Assembly (NCBI RefSeq): GCF_004803635.1
Contig: NZ_SSWX01000008.1
Coordinates: 62,001-126,000, forward strand
Length of the DNA stretch: 64,000 nucleotides
Direction of reading: 5' to 3'
From: Lampropedia aestuarii
GTDB lineage: Bacteria > Pseudomonadota > Gammaproteobacteria > Burkholderiales > Burkholderiaceae_C
Each line of letters starts with the position of its first letter. Positions within the stretch are counted from its first letter, which is position 1. Made by a program: the position numbers and the translations under genes. The notes below the pieces were generated by a model. That model searched no databases, was not told where the DNA came from, and saw only the letters and a program-made list of their open reading frames with translations. Below are positions 41,895 to 50,905 of this stretch, in pieces.

Positions 41895-42048
41895 AGCAAC
41901 ATGCCTTAGCCACAACAGGCAACTTAGAGCCTGCAGCCTGCATATGAGTGTTAAACCCGCCAAGATGGCGGCTGCAGGCCAGCTCTTGCCAAGCGCATAC
42001 AACATGCCTGCACCCCTCACAGGTGCAAACCTTGCGCAGCACCGCTAA
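41895..42048. other. Spacer with a solo MITE-like end
   Basis: No gene. TTA-GAGCCTGCAGCC at 41924-41935 repeats the TNA plus GAGCCTG junction without a clear right partner. The complete copy at 42049 follows. Confidence 0.5.
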
Positions 42049-42162
42049 GAGCCTGTTCATAATCTCCACGCAGTCGCCAAGGCACAAAAAGAAGCAACGC
42101 AGTAATGCATTTTTTGGTGCCTTGGGCTTCAACGCGGCTGCGCGGAGATTATGAACAGGCTC
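42049..42162. mobile_element. TNA-MITE copy 5 (short, 114 bp)
   Basis: GAGCCTGTTCATAATCTCC at the left and GGAGATTATGAACAGGCTC at the right form a perfect 19-bp terminal inverted repeat. TAA (42046-42048) and TGA (42163-42165) lie outside. The interior keeps ACGCAGTCG, AAGGCACAAAAAG and the matching TTGGTGCCTT arm. It is the same internally deleted form as copy 1. Confidence 0.92.
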
Positions 42163-42165
42163 TGA

Positions 42166-42657
42166 TTGCAACGGCCAGACCTTGCTAGTGCTCGAACAGC
42201 TAGGCGAGCGCACACCCCAGCGACGGCCATCAAGCCTTATCTTCTGGTAAGCACGGCCGTTTCAGCGCCATACGGTGTGGCCTGCATTGACCCAACAGCC
42301 TGCTCACCATCTGCATGGTCAACCGCAAAAAAATTAATAAGTTCCATTTTTGCAAATGTTTTTTTGCAACTTATTGTTTTCAATCATGAGTATTATTTGG
42401 GCTACGTAACACAAACATGCAATAAGAACATTTATAGAGTTAACTACTGTTAACCTGTAGATAACTACTAATTACAATCATTTGCTTGCTGCGGCCTCTA
42501 CCCCCCTTGCGTTGTCATCTGCACACTAAAGACAAGCAATGAATACGCCGCAACATAGGGCTCATCGCCATGTCTGATGCTTGAGACCCAAAGAGAAGGA
42601 TCCGTGCCTGTGTCAAACACTGGATCCGCTGACAATAATCACATGGAGAGAGAAGCA
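42166..42657. promoter_or_regulatory. A+T-rich leader region of the large metalloprotease gene
   Basis: 492 bp without a gene. From about 42330 to 42475 the base composition turns strongly A+T-rich. AATAAGTT and AACTTATT form a dyad near 42335-42375. GTTAAC occurs at 42439-42444 and 42449-42454, one helical turn apart. TAACTACT occurs at 42441-42448 and 42462-42469, 21 bp (two turns) apart. These look like binding sites, but no known regulator is implied. Confidence 0.45.
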
Positions 42658-45600
42658 ATGCGCGCGTTAACACTGCTTGGTAGGCTATTCATGGCCTGCT
42701 TGCTGCTGAGTATGGGTTTGGCCCAGGCCTCCAGCATAGACATTCCCAAAGAACCCTTGGTTTGGGTTGATACACCCAATGAGCAAGCAGGCCTGCCTGC
42801 CAAAGACTTCGCTTTTGAGCTGCAACTCTTCAACCTCAAAGACAGCACAACAGGCCAGATCCGTTTTGAGGTCACAGAGGCCAACCACCAAGACACCAGT
42901 GGCTTGAGCATTCCTGCGGTCACGATTCAAACCTCTGATGCGCAGGCCACAGTCACGGCCACACCTCGCCTGCTCAAAGAAGGCTGGTACACGGTCGCTG
43001 TGCTCACCGAAGCCGCGCAGTTTGAACGCCGCAATACGATGCATATTCTGTTCGTTAATGGCCAGGTGTTCTACGACTGGGAAGGCGCAGATCTGATCAA
43101 CTCCATCGTGCGCCACAACCTGCAAAGCAATGCCGAGTACAAGCAACTGCAAGCGCAGGCCCGAGAAGCCAAAGCCATTCGCAGCAAAACCGTGCCGGTG
43201 AACGCCGAAGCCGAGCCCGCTGAGCGCTTTTTAAGCGCGAATGAGCAAAACGCACTCAACGCACTCAAGCAAAGCGAAAAGCAACGCCTGCTGCAAGACA
43301 TTCGCCAACTCACCGGCCTTGAAAACATCTCCAAAGCAGGTGCCAGCACCCCCGCTGCTGGCGAGCGAGTGACTGTCACTGTGCAATGGCCGACCGATGC
43401 CACACAAGCGACATTTTTGCCTTTGCATGGCGCACCAATTGAGATCATCAACATCGATGAAATTGGCCTCTTTGATGATGGCGTATTTGCTAAAGGCGTA
43501 TTAGATGCCAATGGCCAATTCACCTTCACCTCACCGGTCAACAACCTCAAGTACCGCGTCAAAATCGGCGCCACGCACAGCAGCTTCAAAGTCCTGGTCT
43601 CTGACCAGAACGATGGCGATGCCCCACTGGTGGTGCAATACGACCAAGCCGCTACGATTGACATCAGAACAGACATCACCAATGGCATCAGCGCCCCATT
43701 TGCCAACTCCTGGGCCGCCTTCCAAGCAATGTACGACATGGCCAGCAATGCCCAAGGTTTTACAGGCATGGCGGCGCCTCAATTGGATTTTGTACTGACC
43801 AATGCGCTCAGCAGAGATGGCGGTGCGCCAACGATTGACTTTGCTTATTACACCAGCCCGAATATGGAGTGGTTAGGCATTCCAATTCCTTGGACTTCAG
43901 TGCCTCAAATCGTCTTGGGCGGCGGCAATTTCTTTGATTGGGATGTGTTCAGCCATGAATACGGTCACGCTGTGGCCGACCAAAACAACTCGATCATTTC
44001 AGTCGGCGGCCCTCACAACGGTGAAAACCAATACGATTACGCAAGCAACACAGCCACATTCCACAACAAGCAAAAAGCCAACCGTCTGGCGATGAATGAA
44101 GCCTATGGCACATGGTTTGGCGTGGCATTTTGGCAGTACAGCAGCTACAAAGGAAAAATACCGTTAGTTGGCGATACCAAATATCGTGATGTGACCTCCA
44201 CCAATGCGGTCTTTGAATACGACTTGGAAGACAATGCCGGCGCTGTGTTCTCCTACACCAATATGTTTGGCGAGGACAGCGAGATTGGCGTAGGCCGCCT
44301 GCTGTGGGATTTGACCGATGCGGTCAATGAAGACAATGTGCGCGCAACCTGCTCCAAATACTGCAAAGACGCAATCACCGTACCCATGGCCGGTCTGATG
44401 TCACAAACGATTGCGGGCAAGCAGCTCGATGGTATCTCGGACTTTCACCGCGAGTTCTATCGCTACTACGTGGGCAAACCCATTGGCGATTTGGACAGCG
44501 TGGGCCAAATAGATTCAGCTGCATTGAAAAAAGCCATTCAAGTCGGCTCCGTTTTTGCCGAGTTTGGCATTGCGGCCAATATCAACCAAACCAATAATAG
44601 CGACCCGTTCAAAGACATCGGCAACCCAGCCTTGCGCAACCTGGACACTCAACCAGTTGAGCTGGTTTGGGAGCAGCATAAAACCGGCACGATGCCGGGT
44701 CTGGACCAATTTGAGATCCTGTTCTACAACCAAGCAATGGATACACTGGTCTACAAAACCGACACTATCACGCTGAGCCCGACAGGCAAGCGCTACACCT
44801 ACCAAATGCCCAAAGCCCAGGCCGAGGCGCTGGTTCAGGCCGCAACCCAGCTGCCCTACCAGGCAGAACACACACTGGTGGTCATGATCAAAGGCACGGC
44901 CACTGGCGTGGGTGCAGCCGGTATATCCACTGGCCCTTACTACAGCAATGCCGAAGAGTTCAAACTGGCAACCGACCAACGCTATAGCGTGATTGCGGTC
45001 GACAGCTCAGGCAGCAATTTGAACACCGATCCAAACAGACTGCGCGTTAGCGCTGGTAATGCGATGCTGGGCAATATGGCCGCGCGCAATGACCGGATTC
45101 GCACCGGCAATGAGACAGGCAAGCTGATGTCGGTCGCCGCGATTGACTTCGACTCCAACGTGCGCGTGATCTCTCACTTTGCCGATCCCAACGGGCTGAA
45201 CTTCAACAGCATCGACTCATACGGCGGCACCGAAATTGGCTTGGCGATTAACCACAGTGTGGCGATGATTCAGGGCGTGCGCCCCACTCCTAATCCGCTG
45301 CCTGCAATCGATGCCAACACGCCGCGCATTTATGCACTGACTGACATGGAAGATGCTGGCTCGGATGTGGTTCCGGCGATTCAAAATGCCGGCCAAAACA
45401 ACATCGTCTTCAACTTGGGGCATCTAGTGCCTCTGTCGATCAAAAAAGCCCCAGTGGGCCGCGCAGGCGAAGGCATTGCCTTAAAAGTGGCTGAGCCGAT
45501 GGACAATATCATCGCCGCGACTCTCGCAACCGGTGGCTCTTATGCCACGCTGGAAAATGCTGAATCGCAAGAGGCTTGGGTCGCGTTGATGGATGAAATC

Positions 45601-46050
45601 AACAACACGGCACCTGCCGAGCGCACGACCATCAATTTGCCACTGAACATCAAACTCTATGGTCTGGCGCAAGACACTGGCCTGCCTGAGCCTACGTATG
45701 TATTCACTGCCGTGGACCACGGCACGGTTGCTGTGACGGTTGATGGCAAAGGCAACTTCATTCCTGCCCTGACTGTGGATGGTGCAGCGGGCCAGGAAGA
45801 CATTGGCCAAGACCAGTACCAGCGTGAATTCAGTGTCGCTAAAGGCCAAAGCTACAGCATCAAAATCAACGAAGCAGACACCGCTGCCGGCCTCTACAGC
45901 ATCGTGCTGCGCCAAACATCGATCACGCAAACGCCTCCTGTAGTGGTCCCAGCAGCAGCCGTGCCTGTGCCATCGCTGAATGTCTGGGCCTTGGCTTTGC
46001 TGGCAGCATTGCTGGGTATGGTGGCAATGCAGACGCGCCGCCGCTTCTAA
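42658..46050 (+). CDS. Large exported putative zinc metalloprotease with IPTL-CTERM-like tail
   Basis: 1130 residues from ATG 42658, chosen for GGAGAG upstream; in-frame starts at 42577 and 42643 are less likely. A Sec signal (MRALTLLGRLFMACLLLSMG) ends near AQASS. The zinc motif HEYGH is at residues 433-437 (43954-43968), and Glu481 in MNEAYGTWFG is a candidate third ligand 44 residues later, the gluzincin pattern. The N-terminal 300 residues and the region after about 680 look beta-rich. The C-terminus is a short VPVPSLNVW motif, a hydrophobic helix and TRRRF, like IPTL-CTERM sorting signals. I recognise no close family. Substrate unknown. Confidence 0.75.
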   Translation: MRALTLLGRLFMACLLLSMGLAQASSIDIPKEPLVWVDTPNEQAGLPAKDFAFELQLFNLKDSTTGQIRFEVTEANHQDTSGLSIPAVTIQTSDAQATVTATPRLLKEGWYTVAVLTEAAQFERRNTMHILFVNGQVFYDWEGADLINSIVRHNLQSNAEYKQLQAQAREAKAIRSKTVPVNAEAEPAERFLSANEQNALNALKQSEKQRLLQDIRQLTGLENISKAGASTPAAGERVTVTVQWPTDATQATFLPLHGAPIEIINIDEIGLFDDGVFAKGVLDANGQFTFTSPVNNLKYRVKIGATHSSFKVLVSDQNDGDAPLVVQYDQAATIDIRTDITNGISAPFANSWAAFQAMYDMASNAQGFTGMAAPQLDFVLTNALSRDGGAPTIDFAYYTSPNMEWLGIPIPWTSVPQIVLGGGNFFDWDVFSHEYGHAVADQNNSIISVGGPHNGENQYDYASNTATFHNKQKANRLAMNEAYGTWFGVAFWQYSSYKGKIPLVGDTKYRDVTSTNAVFEYDLEDNAGAVFSYTNMFGEDSEIGVGRLLWDLTDAVNEDNVRATCSKYCKDAITVPMAGLMSQTIAGKQLDGISDFHREFYRYYVGKPIGDLDSVGQIDSAALKKAIQVGSVFAEFGIAANINQTNNSDPFKDIGNPALRNLDTQPVELVWEQHKTGTMPGLDQFEILFYNQAMDTLVYKTDTITLSPTGKRYTYQMPKAQAEALVQAATQLPYQAEHTLVVMIKGTATGVGAAGISTGPYYSNAEEFKLATDQRYSVIAVDSSGSNLNTDPNRLRVSAGNAMLGNMAARNDRIRTGNETGKLMSVAAIDFDSNVRVISHFADPNGLNFNSIDSYGGTEIGLAINHSVAMIQGVRPTPNPLPAIDANTPRIYALTDMEDAGSDVVPAIQNAGQNNIVFNLGHLVPLSIKKAPVGRAGEGIALKVAEPMDNIIAATLATGGSYATLENAESQEAWVALMDEINNTAPAERTTINLPLNIKLYGLAQDTGLPEPTYVFTAVDHGTVAVTVDGKGNFIPALTVDGAAGQEDIGQDQYQREFSVAKGQSYSIKINEADTAAGLYSIVLRQTSITQTPPVVVPAAAVPVPSLNVWALALLAALLGMVAMQTRRRF

Positions 46051-46207
46051 GAGTCTTTCATTATCTAAGGCACAAAAAAGTGGCAATCTAAGGCGCCTGC
46101 TGCAGCCCATACGTCTGTATGAGCAAAGCGGGCAACGCCACAATGCGCTTTTTTGTGCCTTGTCTTTTGGGCTTCAACGCGGCTGCATCGAGAATATGAA
46201 CAAGCAC
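46051..46207. mobile_element. TNA-MITE copy 6 (about 157 bp, partly decayed)
   Basis: It starts at GAGTC directly after the metalloprotease stop TAA (46048-46050) and ends GAACAAGCAC before TTA (46208-46210). The interior keeps AAGGCACAAAAAAG, the ATACGTCTGTAT hairpin centre, CTTTTTTGTGCCTTG and CTTCAACGCGGCTGC. Terminal arms have several substitutions. Confidence 0.82.
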
Positions 46208-46218
46208 TTAGCCAGTGT

Positions 46219-47073
46219 TCAAGCCTGCTGGCTGAGCCACTCACACAGCGCACTGTCGCTGCGCTCAAAGCCGTGCAGGGCCGTGAAATGGTCTGCCTCG
46301 GCTTGGCGCAGCAAGGCACCGGAGTTACCCGCCTCTTGCCATTGCTGCAAAAAATCGGTGGACTGGCGCTCAAACTCCGCGCTTTCACGCCCGCCCCAGG
46401 TCAGCAGCACCTGCGCCGGCGAATGCTGGCAGCCAAACATCGGTGAGTTGCGGCGGATCACACCGTCACTCAACTGCAGCATCGGCTGCAAATAGCTGTA
46501 GCGCAAGGGCGCAATATCAAACAAACCGCTGACCAATAAACCGGCTCGCAAGGGCTGGGCTGGCAAACCGTATTCGCCCACCCAGTCGGTTTGCAAGCAC
46601 ATCGCCGCCAAATGCCCACCGGCCGAATGCCCAGCAATGCTGACGCGCTTGGGATCGCCGTTGTACTTCTCAATATGGCGCAGCACCCAGGCCACTGCCG
46701 CACGCGCTTGACGCGTGATCTCATCAATGCCGACTTTGGGGCACAGCGAGTAATCAATCGACACCACCGTCATCCCCAAAGCGCGTGGGCCCAATGCAAT
46801 ACCGCTGAAATCGGCGGCACTGAGCGAGCGCCAATAGCCACCGTGGATAAACACCAGCACCGGCGCGCCAGCTTGCTCGGCCGGAAAAATATCCAATGTC
46901 TCATCCAGCGTAGGCCCATAAGAGATCTTGGGCAAATAGTCGAGTGTGTTGCGGGCCCGCTCAGCCTGCTGATGAAAATGGGCCATGATGGCTTGTGAAT
47001 CCAAGCCCAATGACGGGTTGTAGGCCGCGTCGATCTCCGCCTGGGTTGTGAACTGTTGGTATAACGTGCGCAT
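46219..47073 (-). CDS. Alpha/beta hydrolase, arylformamidase (KynB)-like
   Basis: 284 residues from ATG 47073. A longer frame to 47247 runs through a MITE and is not real. The oxyanion motif is FIHGGYWRS and the nucleophile elbow is GHSAGGH (Ser near residue 148). Later acidic and His residues complete the triad (the HF in EADHFTALHGFE). The pattern is that of kynurenine formamidase-like esterases of the HGGxW type. No kynurenine-pathway neighbours are present, so another carboxylester or formamide substrate is possible. It lies between two MITE copies. Confidence 0.85.
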   Translation of the reverse strand: MRTLYQQFTTQAEIDAAYNPSLGLDSQAIMAHFHQQAERARNTLDYLPKISYGPTLDETLDIFPAEQAGAPVLVFIHGGYWRSLSAADFSGIALGPRALGMTVVSIDYSLCPKVGIDEITRQARAAVAWVLRHIEKYNGDPKRVSIAGHSAGGHLAAMCLQTDWVGEYGLPAQPLRAGLLVSGLFDIAPLRYSYLQPMLQLSDGVIRRNSPMFGCQHSPAQVLLTWGGRESAEFERQSTDFLQQWQEAGNSGALLRQAEADHFTALHGFERSDSALCEWLSQQA

Positions 47074-47100
47074 AGAAGTAGGTAGATTGTGGCGTGGTAA

Positions 47101-47364
47101 GAGCCTGTTCAAAGTCTCCACGCAGACCGCGTTGGAGCCCAAAAGGATACGATGCGCGGCAAAAACCGCAGTCGGGCTAGCTGCCCGGCGAGGATTTTTA
47201 ACAAAGCAGCGTGCCTTTTGGACTCCAACCCGAAGGGCAAGGCACAAAAAAGCGCATTGCGGCGTTGCCCGTTTTGTTCATACAGACGTATGAACTGCAA
47301 CAGGCGCCTTGCCCTGCCTCTTTTTTGTGCCTTGCGCGACTGCGTCGAGACTTTGAACAGGCTC
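47101..47364 (-). mobile_element. TNA-MITE copy 7 (full length, 264 bp)
   Basis: It is flanked by TAA on both sides (47098-47100, 47365-47367). In inverted orientation it is nearly identical to copy 3 over the whole length, including AAAAATCCTCGCCGGGCAG and the GGCACAAAAAAG/CTTTTTTGTGCC inner arms. The two together define the full-length consensus. The hypothetical frames that cross it (near 47048-47293 and 13838-14050) translate to matching peptides only because the DNA is repeated. Confidence 0.92.
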
Positions 47365-47374
47365 TAAGGATTTA

Positions 47375-48085
47375 TCACACACCAATATAACGCTGCCATA
47401 GCTCAGGCTGGCTCGCCAATGCCTCACTCGGGCCTTGCCAAACGACTTGGCCGCGCTCAATCAGAGTGTGCTGATCGGCCAAGGCGATCAGGCGCTGCAC
47501 GTATTTGTCGATCACCAAAATGGTTTGGCCCTGCGCCCGCAAGGCCGCCAGGCAGTGCCAAATTTCTTCGCGAATCAGCGGTGCCAAGCCTTCAGTGGCT
47601 TCATCTAAGATCAGCAAATACGGGTTGGTCATCAAAGCCCTGCCAATCGCCAGCATTTGCTGCTCGCCACCTGAGAGTTGGTTGCCCATATGGCGGTGGC
47701 GCTCTTGCAGGCGCGGAAACAAGGCGTAGACCCGCTCCAGCGTCCAGGGCTGGGCATGCTGGTTGCGTTTGGCAGCAAAGGCCTGCAAGTTTTCGCGCAC
47801 ACTCAGATTCGGGAAGATCTGCCGCCCTTCGGGCACAACGGCCATGCCCATGCGGGCAATGCGGTCCGGGCTGAGCTGCTCAATGCGCTCACCGCGAAAG
47901 CGAATCTGGCCGCTGCGCGCTGGCGTCAAGCCCAGCACTGAACGCACCGTGGTGGTCTTGCCCATGCCATTGCGTCCTAGCAAGGTGGCCACTTCGCCAG
48001 AGGCGATCTGCAACTGCATGCCAAACAGCACTTGGCTGTGACCGTAAGCGGTTTCGAGTTGGGAGACTTCGAGCAAGGTGCTCAT
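47375..48085 (-). CDS. livF: Branched-chain amino-acid ABC importer ATPase LivF
   Basis: 236 residues. Walker A is LLGRNGMGKTTT, the signature LSGGEQQMLAIGRALM, and Walker B LLILDEATEGLAP, whose EATEGLAP is the LivF-type variant. It overlaps livG by 4 bp and is the last gene of the liv operon, 10 bp from a MITE. Confidence 0.94.
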   Translation of the reverse strand: MSTLLEVSQLETAYGHSQVLFGMQLQIASGEVATLLGRNGMGKTTTVRSVLGLTPARSGQIRFRGERIEQLSPDRIARMGMAVVPEGRQIFPNLSVRENLQAFAAKRNQHAQPWTLERVYALFPRLQERHRHMGNQLSGGEQQMLAIGRALMTNPYLLILDEATEGLAPLIREEIWHCLAALRAQGQTILVIDKYVQRLIALADQHTLIERGQVVWQGPSEALASQPELWQRYIGV

Positions 48086-48885
48086 CGTGCCACTCCTGTT
48101 GAAGCGGCTGCTGCCATGGCCGCACTGCCCTCATCGCCCAGATAAGCCTGGCGCACTTGCGCATCGGCGCGGATGGATTCGGGCGTACCCGTCGCAATCA
48201 CACTGCCAGCAACCAGCACCGAAACCCGGTCGGCCAGCCGGAACACCGCATCCATGTCGTGTTCGACCAGCAGCACGGTGCTCGTAGTTTTGAGCGCTAA
48301 CAGCAATTGCACCATGCGTTCGGACTCTTCAGCACCCATGCCGGCCAATGGCTCATCGAGCAGCATCAGCTGCGGCTGCAAAGCCAGCACCATGCCGACC
48401 TCCAACTGTCGTTGCTCACCGTGCGACAGCGCACCAGCGGTGTGCTGCAGGCGTGCGGCCAGTCCGACTTGCGCAGCCAGCGCATCGGCCTGCTCATAGC
48501 GCCTGCGCTCGGCTCTGGCTGGGCGAAAAAACCGCATGCTACTCCCCAGGCGGCTTTGCAGCGCCAGCGCCAAATTGTCTTGTACCGTCAGGCGCTGAAA
48601 AATACTGGTGATCTGGTAGGAACGTGCCAGCCCCGCATGCACGCGCTGATGCATGGGCATGGCCGTGATGTCCTGGCCCTGAAACAGAATCCGCCCCGCA
48701 GTCGGTGCCAAAGCACCCGAGAGCTGGTGGATCAAGGTCGTTTTGCCTGCACCATTGGGGCCTATCAACGCATGCAGCTCACCTTGCGCAACCCGCAAAT
48801 TGGCATGGTTGGTGGCCGCCAAACCACCAAACTGCTTGACCAGGTCGACAACGTCGAGCAGTGGCGCCTGTGCCTGTGTGTTCAT
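48082..48885 (-). CDS. livG: Branched-chain amino-acid ABC importer ATPase LivG
   Basis: 267 residues from ATG 48885, overlapping the livM stop by 4 bp; the longer frame to 49140 lies inside livM. Walker A is GPNGAGKTTLIHQLSG, the signature LSHGEQRQLEVGMVL and Walker B LMLLDEPLAGM. The C-terminal extension after VSVLVAGSVIATG is the LivG-type BCA_ABC_TP_C tail. It pairs with LivF on the cytoplasmic face. Confidence 0.94.
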   Translation of the reverse strand: MNTQAQAPLLDVVDLVKQFGGLAATNHANLRVAQGELHALIGPNGAGKTTLIHQLSGALAPTAGRILFQGQDITAMPMHQRVHAGLARSYQITSIFQRLTVQDNLALALQSRLGSSMRFFRPARAERRRYEQADALAAQVGLAARLQHTAGALSHGEQRQLEVGMVLALQPQLMLLDEPLAGMGAEESERMVQLLLALKTTSTVLLVEHDMDAVFRLADRVSVLVAGSVIATGTPESIRADAQVRQAYLGDEGSAAMAAAASTGVAR

Positions 48886-49889
48886 GGCTTCTCCTGCGCT
48901 GGTGCAGCCCTGCGCGCGCGCGCACAGCGGCGCAGTGTGCGCGGCAGACTCAGCAAGCCATTGGGCGCAACCAGCACCACCAACAGCAGCACCGCCCCCA
49001 AATACAGCTGCCAATGGATGGTGTAGCCAATCAGCACCTCCTCCATCAGCAAAAAGGCCACGGCCCCCAGCAAGCCACCATACAAATAGCCGACACCGCC
49101 CAAAATCACCATGATCAGCAGCATGCCAGACTGGCTCCACTGCATCGCCGCCGGGCTGACGTAACTGGACTGGTTAGCCAGCAGTGCCCCGGCCAAGGCG
49201 GCAATCGCACCAGACAAGGTAAACGCCACCAACTGGTAACGGTAGACCGCAAAGCCCAGCGCGCGCATGCGCGTTTCGTTTTCACGAATGCCTTGCAGCA
49301 CATGGCCAAACCGGGCATTGAGCAGGCGTGCGACGGCCCAAAACACCAGCGCAAATACGGCCAACACCACGTAATAAAAATGGCTGTCGTTGGATAAATC
49401 CAGGCCCAGACCCAAGTCGGAGCGCTGCATCAACGACATGCCGTCCTCCCCGCCGTAAGGCTTGAGCGAGACCATCAGATAAAACAGCATTTGCGCAAAT
49501 GCCAGGGTGATCATGATGAAGTACACACCACGCGTGCGCAGGCTGATCGCGCCAATCACTGCAGCGCACAGCGCCCCAACCAGCATCGCCAGCGGCCAGC
49601 TCAGCCAGGCCGAGGTACTGCCCGACTGCATCAAAATGCCCACCGTGTAAGCACCCATGCCGATAAAGGCGGCATGGCCAAAACTGACCATGCCACCAAA
49701 GCCCAACACCAGATTCAGGCTGGTTGCGGCCAGCGCAAAAATCAGCATGCGGCTGGCCACGCCTGTGTAGAAGTCGTAGTCAGTGGCCTCAAACAGCGAT
49801 GGCAAGGCCGCCAGCGCGGCCAGCACCAGCAGCGCTGGCACGGGCTGCAATCGGTGGTCCAAAATACTCGCAGATGGAAGAGCTGGCAT
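48882..49889 (-). CDS. livM: Branched-chain amino-acid ABC importer permease LivM
   Basis: 335 residues with eight or nine membrane helices. The segments NLVLGFGGMVSFGHAAFIGMGAYT and LSGAIAALAGALLANQ are typical of the LivM branch. It lies 3 bp downstream of the livH stop and overlaps livG. Confidence 0.94.
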   Translation of the reverse strand: MPALPSASILDHRLQPVPALLVLAALAALPSLFEATDYDFYTGVASRMLIFALAATSLNLVLGFGGMVSFGHAAFIGMGAYTVGILMQSGSTSAWLSWPLAMLVGALCAAVIGAISLRTRGVYFIMITLAFAQMLFYLMVSLKPYGGEDGMSLMQRSDLGLGLDLSNDSHFYYVVLAVFALVFWAVARLLNARFGHVLQGIRENETRMRALGFAVYRYQLVAFTLSGAIAALAGALLANQSSYVSPAAMQWSQSGMLLIMVILGGVGYLYGGLLGAVAFLLMEEVLIGYTIHWQLYLGAVLLLVVLVAPNGLLSLPRTLRRCARARRAAPAQEKP

Positions 49890-49892
49890 CGC

Positions 49893-50813
49893 TTAACCTC
49901 GGGCCGGAAACAAACCACTGGGCTTGAAGAACAATACTGCCGCCATCAGCACATAAATCAGAATCGAGGCCACTGCCGGCCCAGCACTGGCAGCAATGTC
50001 TGGCGCCATCAGTTGACGAAACAGCACCGGGATCAAGGTGCGCCCGGCGGTATCGACCAGCCCCACCAGCAAGGCGCCTAGCAAAGCGCCACGGATCGAG
50101 CCAATGCCGCCAATCACCACGACGACAAAAGCCAAAATCAAAATGCTCTCGCCCATGCCCACTTGCACCGACAGGAGCGGCCCCAACAAGCCCCCAGCGA
50201 GCGCACACAGCACGGCGCCAAACACAAACAAACCGCTGAATAACCAGCGTACATTCGCGCCCATGGCCAGCGCCATCTCGCGGTTCGATGCGCCAGCGCG
50301 CACTTGCATGCCAATGCGGGTGCGTGTGATCAACACATACAGCACAGCCGCCACCAGCAAGCCCATCGCAATGATGAACAAACGGTAGGCCGAGTAGAAA
50401 AAGCCGGGCCATAGCTCCACCGGCCCCGCCAAGGCATCAGGTGGTGACAGCTGCAACGGCTGCGGGCCCCAAATCATGCGCACGGCCTCATTGGCCATCA
50501 GCAAAATCGCAAATGTGCCCATCACTTGGGACAGGTGGTCGCGCTTGTAGAAACGCTGGATGGTGGTTTTTTCCAGCACCAGGCCCAGCACCGCAGTCGC
50601 GGCAGTCCCAGCTGCCAGACCAAGCCAAAACGAGCCCGAAGCCGCCGCAATCGTCGCGATCAGGTAAGCCCCCAGCATGTAGAGCGAGCCGTGGGCCAGA
50701 TTGATCAAATCCATGATGCCAAACACCAGGGTCAGACCAGCGGCGAGCAAAAACAGCATCAGCCCAAACTGCAAGCCGTTGAGCAATTGCTCCAAAATCA
50801 AGATCGTATTCAT
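49893..50813 (-). CDS. livH: Branched-chain amino-acid ABC importer permease LivH
   Basis: 306 residues from ATG 50813; the frame extends to 50846 without support. It has eight membrane helices with LTLVFGIMDLINLAHGSLYMLGAY and the EAA-like loop GASNREMALAMGANV. It pairs with LivM to form the channel. Confidence 0.94.
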   Translation of the reverse strand: MNTILILEQLLNGLQFGLMLFLLAAGLTLVFGIMDLINLAHGSLYMLGAYLIATIAAASGSFWLGLAAGTAATAVLGLVLEKTTIQRFYKRDHLSQVMGTFAILLMANEAVRMIWGPQPLQLSPPDALAGPVELWPGFFYSAYRLFIIAMGLLVAAVLYVLITRTRIGMQVRAGASNREMALAMGANVRWLFSGLFVFGAVLCALAGGLLGPLLSVQVGMGESILILAFVVVVIGGIGSIRGALLGALLVGLVDTAGRTLIPVLFRQLMAPDIAASAGPAVASILIYVLMAAVLFFKPSGLFPARG

Positions 50814-50905
50814 CAGAGAATGGGTGCAAGGTGCCGCACCAAGCAAGCATCTAGTGGGAAGTCACGCTGGCTGGCAGCATCCGCTGCACTGGCCAGCGAC
50901 AGGCA

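Noticed and set aside
47074-47247. N-terminal extension of the alpha/beta hydrolase
   Set aside because: The added residues are translated MITE sequence; the ATG at 47073 gives a normal-length hydrolase.
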